NCBI GenBank assembly: GCA_016203335.1 | Contig: JACQNA010000098.1 | Span: 1 to 11,283, forward strand | Reading direction: 5' to 3' | From: Candidatus Woesearchaeota archaeon | Lineage (GTDB): Archaea > Nanobdellota > Nanobdellia > Woesearchaeales > JACQNA01 | Length of the DNA stretch: 11,283 nt | In this document: piece after piece, positions 5,720 through 11,283 of the stretch | Layout of the letters: each line of letters opens with the position of its first letter | How positions within the stretch are numbered: the first letter of the stretch is position 1 | The notes under the pieces: model-generated | What the model saw: only the letters and a program-made list of their open reading frames with translations | The model's database searches: none | What the model was told of the DNA's origin: nothing | Program-made: the position numbers and the translations under genes

Positions 5720-5727
5720 TTTAAATA
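5720..5727 (+). promoter_or_regulatory. TATA box for the membrane protein gene
   Basis: TTTAAATA preceded by an A-rich AAAGA element (BRE-like) is centred about 26 nt before ATG 5750, the expected spacing for a leaderless archaeal transcript. Confidence 0.6.
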
Positions 5728-5749
5728 GAGCATTGGCAAGCGTCAGTCC

Positions 5750-6541
5750 ATGCCCGATGTCCTAGACAAAATCGTCGTCCCCGGAAGCGCCAAGAAGGCA
5801 AAGGGGGATGTCTTCCGCCAGGGCAAGGAAGAGAAGGAAGAGCAGCAGGAGCGCCCCCCGGTAAAGAAGGACTACACGCCGCCGCAGCGCAAGCAGGTAT
5901 TCTCCAAGGGTGAGTTCGGCGGCCAGAAAAAGGAAGTGGTGGTGAAGTTTAGCGTCAATCCCCGCGCCATTGAGCGGAGCATCTTTATCATTATCATTCT
6001 TGTCTTGGGATATTTTGCTTTCTTTGACAATCTCAATATAAGCAATATGGGCCTGTTGCGCTGGGAAACCCAGGCAAGCGAAGATGAAGAATCAGCTCCA
6101 GTCGAGGAAGCTACTGCCATGATCGCCAAGGAAGAAGAAGCGCCCGCGCCTCCAGAAAACAAGACCATAGAGCCGGAAAAGCCAAAGCTCTCGGGCAAGG
6201 TAACCGCTACTATAGGCAATATAGAAACCCTGACATTGGAGAGCGGCATCTTCAAGATAGATAAGTTCACCTTCACCCTGGACAACCAGAAAGAAGAGCC
6301 GGTGAGCGTAGACATCTATTATTACGCGTACGGCAGCGGCGTTCCTGTAAAATATCGGACAGAGGCGAGAAACAAGGGGGAGCCAGTCAGCTACGGCCCA
6401 ATTAGCTCAGGAGAGAAGCTAACACAGACTATAGACACCGCCATTACCTTTATTGACAATGTGGGCAAGATATTCAAAACAGAGTTCATCAACAAGGCAG
6501 ATAACACCATTCTGGCGAACATCACGCAAACCGTGCCCTAA
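5750..6541 (+). CDS. Single-pass membrane protein with C-terminal beta-rich domain
   Basis: The 263-residue product is unrecognised but has a clear layout. A highly charged, probably cytoplasmic N-terminal tail (1-73, with many Lys, Glu and Gln) is followed by one hydrophobic helix (about 77-92, rich in Ile and Leu). Next comes an acidic Pro/Ala/Glu linker (about 108-148) and then a beta-rich domain (150-263) with alternating hydrophobic residues, such as FTLDNQKEEPVSVDIYYYAYG, resembling an immunoglobulin-like or similar beta-sandwich fold. The topology suggests an inside N-terminus with the C-terminal domain on the cell surface. It has its own TATA box and is transcribed alone. Its last 4 nt overlap the convergent small gene. 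No catalytic motif is visible. Confidence 0.75.
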   Translation: MPDVLDKIVVPGSAKKAKGDVFRQGKEEKEEQQERPPVKKDYTPPQRKQVFSKGEFGGQKKEVVVKFSVNPRAIERSIFIIIILVLGYFAFFDNLNISNMGLLRWETQASEDEESAPVEEATAMIAKEEEAPAPPENKTIEPEKPKLSGKVTATIGNIETLTLESGIFKIDKFTFTLDNQKEEPVSVDIYYYAYGSGVPVKYRTEARNKGEPVSYGPISSGEKLTQTIDTAITFIDNVGKIFKTEFINKADNTILANITQTVP

Positions 6542-6813
6542 TCGTACGGGACGATGCGGATATCAGTACTGCCATCTGTTTTCTCGCTTGCGGGCTGCGG
6601 CACAGGCTCTGAGGCAGAAGCAGGTGCCTGGACAGGTGAAGAGAACATGCCAAACAGCCCGGAAGATGGAGGGGCTGCTTCTGCAGGCGCATTCGCAAAG
6701 ATGTCTTTCGGAGCAGATGGCGTTGATCCGGTGCTCAGCAGGTGCTCCAGCAGTGAAATCACCCGCCGGATATCATCCGGAGAATCCTCCCTGGTGTCAA
6801 TGGAGATGCGCAT
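6538..6813 (-). CDS. Small conserved-type protein with disordered Ala/Pro/Ser tail
   Basis: The 91-residue product begins MRISIDTREDSPDDIRRVI, a compact strand-helix start that I recall from small hypothetical proteins of Woesearchaeota-like genomes. A Leu-rich helix (about residues 16-27) follows, then a long low-complexity region rich in Ala, Pro and Ser (about 28-82), and it ends in DIRIVPYD. Function is unknown. A TATA box centred 26 nt upstream supports the start and leaderless transcription. The stop overlaps the convergent membrane-protein gene by 4 nt. Confidence 0.65.
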   Translation of the reverse strand: MRISIDTREDSPDDIRRVISLLEHLLSTGSTPSAPKDIFANAPAEAAPPSSGLFGMFSSPVQAPASASEPVPQPASEKTDGSTDIRIVPYD

Positions 6814-6835
6814 ACGGCACTATAGGGAAGGAGAA

Positions 6836-6843
6836 TATATATA
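6836..6843 (-). promoter_or_regulatory. TATA box for the small protein gene
   Basis: On the minus strand TATATATA is centred about 26 nt before the ATG at 6813-6811, in the short gap after the end of the intein-bearing DHS gene. Confidence 0.6.
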
Positions 6844-6855
6844 ATTTGTGGTTTG

Positions 6856-9129
6856 TCAAGATATTCCCATCCGTTCCATCACCGCTTTTACAATCAGCGG
6901 CCAGGCAACGGTTGCATCGACCAGCACCTCCGCATACCTGCCCCCCATCTCTGGCGGGATGAATTTGCCCCAGGAGACGCCCTCGGAATATGTGCAGCCG
7001 CTGTTGGACACCACTATCCCATTCGCTACAAAATTATGCGTATCATCCACCGTCAGGTCATACGTCTCATCTTCTCCAAAATACTCTATAGAGGTAACAA
7101 AATGGTTTTCTACACAATTCTGGTGTATCCAGCTTTTATCCACCCTATACATTTCCCTTCTTTTGTTGAACGTTTTCAGGCTGATACCGATTGCTTTCGC
7201 TGCGTTTGGTAGCGACCCATTTTCCTGAATCAATGCATCCTTTATCATGTCTTCTGATATACCCCGGATAAACCTCGGATTCCTTTCACGGGCAACCAAT
7301 GCTGATCGTATTTCCGGGGACAATGCCCGCCACCGTTGCCTTGTTCCGTAATGGGCACGTTTCAATCTGATTTTTCTCTCTTTTTCTGAGAGGTTGCTCC
7401 AATACGACTTCGCTACCATTGATCTTCTTATTCTTTCTTCCTGCTGTAATGCGCTCTCCTTCCTTTGTGCACATAGAGCTTCGTATCTTTCCTCACTGAT
7501 ATTGCCCCAGAATCGCATCGATTTTCTCCTCATTTCCTTAGGGTCAGAAATTCGCGAGAGTGTTTGAGCCCGCTTATGCCTTGTTTCCGTGATCTCAATA
7601 GAACGATGATACCGCACATGCTCTCTTTTTTCCATGATGAGCAGGTTATCGAGCTCATTATTCAGGGTGTTATGGTCATGATGGTGAACGACCTCATTTG
7701 CGCTGATCGGTCTCCCCGAAATGTATTTTCCAATCAATTGGTGCTCAGCGATCTTGCTGCCATTGTTCAGGCTGATAAATCTGTACTTTCCATGGACATC
7801 TGCCTTATAGTAGGTATTAAAGGGCATTAACCGGTCATTCTGTTTTAACTCGCTCACTTTTTTGTACCCGCCATCCTTCATGAGGAGCTTATGATCTGCT
7901 GAAGCAACGATGCTGCCGGTATTGAGCTGCTTTCCCTCTTGGCTCCAGCCAGATACCCATGCAAAATTAACCGTATAGAGCTTTTTTTTCCCTGTTTTCA
8001 CTACCCTCCGGATATTTGCAAGCACTATGTTTTCAGCAAAGGAGTACACCGGTATGTTCGATTTCCCAGCTAAATCTTTAATAGGTATTCCTTCAGGATA
8101 TTTTTCCAGATTTCTCGGAACTTCTATCTTTGTATCTTTATGCAGGCACAGCCCTCCCCAGTGCGCCGGCTCCGGGCAGATGCGGACGCCGTATTTATAG
8201 AGAATGACCGGCTCCCCATCATCTGCAATAAAGCCGCGGTAGTTGCATCCGTTGCAGCCTTTCCCCCTGCATGACGGGCAGGGATCCTGCAGGCGCTTTT
8301 TGATGATATCCAAATATGGTGCTACCTGCTGCGCCCAGTTCCGGGGAACCCCCCCGCCAACGGTAAAAATGCCGATGCTTTTCTGCTGCGAGATCAGTTT
8401 GGTGAAGCCGTCCAGGTCGAGGTAGGGGTTAAAGTTGAGCGGCTGCCTGCCGAGCTTGGCCAGCCTTCTGTTGTAGAGCCCGATGTCCAGCCCCAGCTCG
8501 CAGTCCGTGAATGCAGGGATGTACACGGGCACATTCTTCTCGAACGCGCTTTTGAGTATTCCCCTGCCCGGGACATGCTCGTGGAGGTGCCTGCCCAGCT
8601 CCCTGGTGATAAAAGAGGAGCAGAGTGTCGTGCCCTGAGCGATGCCGTCAAGCACCTGGCGCACAATCAGCTCAGCATCGTCAAGGTTTTTCTCCAGCTC
8701 TAGGGTGTCATAGATGCGGTCATACCCTTTCTGGTACAGCTCAGTATCATTCATCAGCCCGGGCCGGTACTTGAAATGCTTCATTCCCCGGGATTCCACA
8801 AACCCGTGGGTCATTAATGCGCCGGTGGACACCACCGCATTGACCATCCCATGATCAATCATGTCGCAGATCACCAGCCCCATCTTTGCCGGTGTCATTG
8901 CTCCGGACAGCGTCAGCACCACGAAGCAGTCCTTGTCCTGCACCATCTCGTGAAGGATGTCCGCCGCCTCTCCCACATTCCTTCCCTGGAAAGAGGTCTT
9001 GCCCATGGCGCGCACCAGCTCATTCACCGTTCTGCATTTCTGCAGGTCTAATGACTCAAGCGGCTCGAGATGATCCTGGAAGCCGTCGTGCAGCGAGCTT
9101 GATTTGCGGATTTCCACAGGAATAACCAT
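6856..9129 (-). CDS. Deoxyhypusine synthase family protein with in-frame intein
   Basis: The 757-codon frame encodes a DHS-family enzyme (375 residues once spliced) carrying a 382-residue intein. Extein landmarks are SGAMTPAKMG (75-84), STGALMTHGFVES (101-113), FTVGGGVPRNW (255-265) and, split by the intein, RICPEPAHWGGL then SGCTYSEGVSWGKF, with the catalytic Lys at precursor position 722. DHS moves the aminobutyl group of spermidine onto a lysine of aIF5A using NAD. This paralogue belongs to the divergent DHS-like group with the CPEPxHWGGL motif, so its true substrate may differ. A CxxC-x4-CxxC cluster (Cys284, 287, 292, 295) looks like an added zinc site. It follows the canonical DHS gene by 63 nt. 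A TATA-like box suggests that GTG 9117, five codons in, could be the start. Confidence 0.85.
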   Translation of the reverse strand: MVIPVEIRKSSSLHDGFQDHLEPLESLDLQKCRTVNELVRAMGKTSFQGRNVGEAADILHEMVQDKDCFVVLTLSGAMTPAKMGLVICDMIDHGMVNAVVSTGALMTHGFVESRGMKHFKYRPGLMNDTELYQKGYDRIYDTLELEKNLDDAELIVRQVLDGIAQGTTLCSSFITRELGRHLHEHVPGRGILKSAFEKNVPVYIPAFTDCELGLDIGLYNRRLAKLGRQPLNFNPYLDLDGFTKLISQQKSIGIFTVGGGVPRNWAQQVAPYLDIIKKRLQDPCPSCRGKGCNGCNYRGFIADDGEPVILYKYGVRICPEPAHWGGLCLHKDTKIEVPRNLEKYPEGIPIKDLAGKSNIPVYSFAENIVLANIRRVVKTGKKKLYTVNFAWVSGWSQEGKQLNTGSIVASADHKLLMKDGGYKKVSELKQNDRLMPFNTYYKADVHGKYRFISLNNGSKIAEHQLIGKYISGRPISANEVVHHHDHNTLNNELDNLLIMEKREHVRYHRSIEITETRHKRAQTLSRISDPKEMRRKSMRFWGNISEERYEALCAQRKESALQQEERIRRSMVAKSYWSNLSEKERKIRLKRAHYGTRQRWRALSPEIRSALVARERNPRFIRGISEDMIKDALIQENGSLPNAAKAIGISLKTFNKRREMYRVDKSWIHQNCVENHFVTSIEYFGEDETYDLTVDDTHNFVANGIVVSNSGCTYSEGVSWGKFIPPEMGGRYAEVLVDATVAWPLIVKAVMERMGIS
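7003..8148 (-). mobile_element. Intein with HNH homing endonuclease
   Basis: Residues 328-709 of the precursor form an intein. It starts with Cys at CLHKDTKIEV (block A) and has a block B-like VASADHKLL (S-x2-H). It ends with block F/G as YDLTVDDTHNFVANGIVVSN, followed by Ser as the +1 nucleophile. The penultimate residue is Ser rather than the usual His. Intein residues 153-181 (VVHHHDHNTLNNELDNLL onward to EHVRYH) are an HNH nuclease motif. Residues 210-281 contain repeated W-x2-[IL]-S units, and 300-330 look like a helix-turn-helix (SLPNAAKAIGISLKTFNKR). It therefore appears to be a full-length, mobile-type intein. Its DNA is AT-richer than the exteins by eye. It sits 12 residues before the catalytic Lys. 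Confidence 0.9.
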
Positions 9130-9140
9130 TGTAAAATTTT

Positions 9141-9148
9141 ATTTAAGC
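9141..9148 (-). promoter_or_regulatory. TATA-like box before the intein-bearing DHS gene
   Basis: On the minus strand CTTAAATA is centred only about 15 nt before ATG 9129 but about 27 nt before the in-frame GTG at 9117. If functional, it argues for a leaderless start at GTG 9117; otherwise the gene is co-transcribed with the upstream DHS gene. Confidence 0.4.
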
Positions 9149-9192
9149 TTTACGCTGATGGAGAATATAGGTGAAAAGGCAAGAATAAAGGG

Positions 9193-10116
9193 CTACAATC
9201 TGCTTTTCGCCGCAGCCACGATCAGCGGCAGCGCAATCGTCACGTCGCAGGGCACTGTCACGTGCATCGCGTCGTTATGGAGCTTTCCCCACGAGATGCC
9301 CTCTTTCAGCTCAGCGCCGGAGCTTCCCCCCGCCTCGGGCCGGTCAGTGGTGATCTGGATGCCGTAGCTCGCCCCTCCGGCAAACTGCATCGCCTGCTGG
9401 ATGAAGTTTTTTGGCACCCCTCCCCCAAGGTACACCACCCCGCACTTCTTTCCCCATGCAAGATTAATCATCTCGGGCAAGTCATCAAACGCCTTTGCTG
9501 CAATGGGCTTGTGCGCAGCAATCAAGTTGTACATCATCAGCCCGATCCCGGAGTCAGCCAGCGCCGGAGAAAAGAGCGGAATATTGTTCTGCGCGCAGGC
9601 GCCGAGCAGGGATTTTCCAGGCAGCAGCTGCCCGATCTTTAGGAGGAGCGCGCGGATGGTGGTGATGTCTTTAAGCTCGGCATAATGCGATGAAAAGAAA
9701 TGCTCGATGTCCCCATACGCCTTGTTCGGCATATAGGAGTCATACATCCGGTCAAATCCCGCGTCAAAAAGCTCCTGGTCATTGGCATGCTCGCTTCCCT
9801 GATAATGCCGGTGCCCGAGCGCTTCCACCATATCATGCGTAAGAATGGCTCCAGTGGTGACCACCACATCAGCATAGCCCAGGTTAACTATGTCTATGAG
9901 GATATTCCGCATGCCGCCGGGAACCAGCGCGCCCGCTACTCCCAGGAATGTTACGCATTCTGCATCCTTAACCATCGCGGTGAAGATGTCCGCAGCTTTC
10001 GCCAGCTTGCCAGCACCAAACACGCCTGATGCTCCCATCTCGCGGAGCAGCTCATCAACACTCATTGCCTTTTTCAGCTCAATCTGCTTGACATGGGGAA
10101 GATCATTGCTGTCCAT
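9193..10116 (-). CDS. Deoxyhypusine synthase, canonical paralogue
   Basis: The 307-residue product matches archaeal DHS throughout: FLGVAGALVPGGMR (57-70), VVVTTGAILTHDMVE (84-98, NAD contacts), LFSPALADSGIG (181-192), VVYLGGGVPKNF (227-238) and SSGAELKEGISWGKL, with the catalytic Lys at 278. The enzyme forms deoxyhypusine on aIF5A from spermidine (or, in some archaea, agmatine) in an NAD-dependent reaction in the cytoplasm. Length is normal and no residue is obviously missing. It is the upstream gene of a tandem DHS pair and has no intein, although it has the equivalent SGA..EGxSWGK region. A TATA box lies 26 nt before the ATG. A divergent gene starts 83 nt away. Confidence 0.9.
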   Translation of the reverse strand: MDSNDLPHVKQIELKKAMSVDELLREMGASGVFGAGKLAKAADIFTAMVKDAECVTFLGVAGALVPGGMRNILIDIVNLGYADVVVTTGAILTHDMVEALGHRHYQGSEHANDQELFDAGFDRMYDSYMPNKAYGDIEHFFSSHYAELKDITTIRALLLKIGQLLPGKSLLGACAQNNIPLFSPALADSGIGLMMYNLIAAHKPIAAKAFDDLPEMINLAWGKKCGVVYLGGGVPKNFIQQAMQFAGGASYGIQITTDRPEAGGSSGAELKEGISWGKLHNDAMHVTVPCDVTIALPLIVAAAKSRL

Positions 10117-10138
10117 ACTATGCGCAAATCAGAGCCTC

Positions 10139-10146
10139 TTTTAAAA
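10139..10146 (-). promoter_or_regulatory. TATA box for canonical DHS
   Basis: TTTTAAAA centred about 26 nt before the DHS ATG, within the 83-nt divergent intergenic region; the spacing fits a leaderless transcript. Confidence 0.6.
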
Positions 10147-10171
10147 CGTTTCTGCCAGGGCGGCGCAAGGC

Positions 10172-10181
10172 TTTTAAGATA
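10172..10181 (+). promoter_or_regulatory. TATA-like box for the divergent gene at 10200
   Basis: TTTTAAGATA centred about 25 nt before ATG 10200, back-to-back with the DHS promoter about 30 nt away. Confidence 0.5.
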
Positions 10182-10199
10182 ACGGGCATTTCTCTGGTT

Positions 10200-11150
10200 A
10201 TGGATGCGCACCACTTGCTCAAGCAGGAGCATGAACGCAGGATGATTGCGCCATGCCAGTACGGCATAAGGGATATCCAGAGGCTGGAGCTTATAGTTCC
10301 CAGTGTTCTTTCCACCATGCGAAGAGTAAGAAGGGAAGTTGATGAAGCAATGTCCGCCGCTGTTGACGTTCAGATAGAGGCATGCGAAGATGGGCAGGAA
10401 CGGGAAAATCTCAGGGAGTTCCGCGAAAAGTATCCGATTGGGCAGTGCAAGTTTATTGCAGACAAAGTTTTTGATGGGTTTCAAAGGGGTGCGCTCTATC
10501 AACGACTGCAGCAAGAAGGCCATCCCATGCGAGTGGTGCATGGTATCCGCGATGGAAGCTTTTTTCAGAACGCAATTCAGCTCGGCCCGTATTATGTAGA
10601 TGTTGCGAACGACACACTGGTGCGGGAGCGCAGGAAGGTGATTGCCCAGCCTTTTGCTGAGGTGGATTTCACCCAGCCGGCAACACTGCTGCCGTACCTT
10701 GCTATTGTAGAGAAATATTGGGGATATCAGGTATTTCCGAATTATCACTATCCTTTCCTCTCGTTTACACATCCCTATGTGCTCATCACTGATGAGGGCA
10801 GGGTAGCATTTCATGAGGGGCACATGTCTACCATCCTATACCATGATATGATGCGCGGCTATCAGGATGCCCGCCATTTCCTGTTTGAGAGCAGATACGC
10901 GGGGAAGATGCTTCCGCAGCAAAAAGCCGAGGAATTGGGAAGAGGCATCGAGGCTGCTGTCCAAAGGCTGATAGGTGAGCATCCAGGCGAGGCAGGGGCA
11001 TTCCAGACTCTGAGCGCAAGGGCAAATAGCCTGCAGGCGTTTCATGCACGGTTTAACCGGATGATGGCGTTGCGAGAGCATGATCCGGTGGCGATTGATA
11101 CCGATATCCTGTATTATGCACGTCAGCTGGTTGAAGACCTGCTCGTGTAA
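10200..11150 (+). CDS. Unrecognised 316-aa protein
   Basis: I do not recognise the family with confidence. The product is soluble. It has a helical charged N-terminus (1-75), then a conserved-looking core with KYPIGQCKFIADKVF around residues 80-94 and FFQNAIQLGPYYVDVANDT around 121-139, followed by a region rich in Tyr, Phe and His and a helical C-terminus. The order of a Cys at the start of a helix followed by a strand ending in VDVANDT is reminiscent of transglutaminase or papain-like folds, but the expected catalytic His is not placed with certainty, so this is only a suggestion. The start is supported by a TATA-like box 25 nt upstream. It is divergent from the DHS pair. Confidence 0.6.
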   Translation: MDAHHLLKQEHERRMIAPCQYGIRDIQRLELIVPSVLSTMRRVRREVDEAMSAAVDVQIEACEDGQERENLREFREKYPIGQCKFIADKVFDGFQRGALYQRLQQEGHPMRVVHGIRDGSFFQNAIQLGPYYVDVANDTLVRERRKVIAQPFAEVDFTQPATLLPYLAIVEKYWGYQVFPNYHYPFLSFTHPYVLITDEGRVAFHEGHMSTILYHDMMRGYQDARHFLFESRYAGKMLPQQKAEELGRGIEAAVQRLIGEHPGEAGAFQTLSARANSLQAFHARFNRMMALREHDPVAIDTDILYYARQLVEDLLV

Positions 11151-11283
11151 TCAAAACTTCCAACCGGCTTCCCTGAAAATGTAGTTGCCGTCAATTTTGC
11201 GAGGCTCTTAAGCTACAGAGGTAAAACTGACAAGGGGGAAGCCCCATCCGGGGAATGTCAGTCTTCCATGCCAATTTCGCAGC
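11151..11283 (+). other. Structured sequence, possible IS200/IS605 right-end or omega-RNA remnant
   Basis: ACTGACA (11226-11232) pairs perfectly with TGTCAGT (11256-11262). Inside, the CCCC at 11242-11245 can pair either with the G-run before it (11234-11238) or with GGGG at 11250-11253, giving competing hairpins. The string GAAGCCCCATCC followed by GGGGAATGTCA recalls the right-end hairpins and TnpB C-terminal/omega-RNA regions of IS200/IS605-type elements, from memory only. One plus-strand frame is open from 11151 to the edge but has no recognisable motif or start. The window ends before this can be settled; a terminator for the preceding gene is the simplest alternative. Confidence 0.3.

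Overview
The window looks like a compact archaeal chromosome segment, most likely from a DPANN-type lineage such as Woesearchaeota or Pacearchaeota. The evidence is an archaeal/eukaryotic-type gene set (RtcB RNA ligase, archease, two deoxyhypusine synthase homologues, a YrdC-domain protein), genes packed with overlapping or 1-nt-spaced stops, and TATA-like boxes lying about 25-27 nt before several start codons, as expected for leaderless archaeal transcripts. The lineage is inferred from gene content, not demonstrated.

Left edge (1-670): a visibly AT-rich stretch with the tail of an unrecognised gene followed by a PIN-domain (VapC-like) protein, probably an acquired toxin-antitoxin type module. 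Next (734-1908), a two-gene plus-strand operon codes for a YrdC/TsaC-type threonylcarbamoyl-AMP synthase and a calcineurin-like metallophosphoesterase. Converging on it from the minus strand (1910-3873) is the RNA-repair pair rtcB-archease. The rtcB reading frame is broken by a 32-nt insertion exactly inside the conserved MPDGH-x-GYGFPIGG motif; it could be a small intron, a frameshifted gene or a split gene.

The middle (3874-5750) is an accessory island. Two identical 37-nt repeats (3983-4019 and 5553-5589) enclose two unrecognised plus-strand genes. The right-hand repeat continues as a minimal CRISPR-like unit: 38-nt spacer, then a third repeat degenerate at one end. On the minus strand the repeat begins TTGCAGA and ends AAGGAATGCAAC, closely resembling Cas12f (Cas14) CRISPR repeats known from DPANN archaea. 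No cas gene is visible. The island therefore looks like a CRISPR relic into which a two-gene cassette has been lodged.

Right part (5750-11150): a single-pass membrane protein, a small Pro/Ala/Ser-rich protein, then two minus-strand deoxyhypusine synthase family genes. The downstream paralogue carries a 382-residue intein with an HNH homing endonuclease, inserted 12 residues before the catalytic lysine. The upstream paralogue is intein-free and canonical. A divergent gene of unknown function follows, and the window ends in a structured sequence that may be a remnant of an IS200/IS605-type right end.

Functionally, the recognised genes serve RNA repair/tRNA splicing (RtcB, archease), tRNA t6A modification (TsaC) and hypusination of aIF5A (DHS), all translation-linked housekeeping. 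The accessory elements (PIN module, CRISPR relic with cassette, intein) are inserted among or into them.
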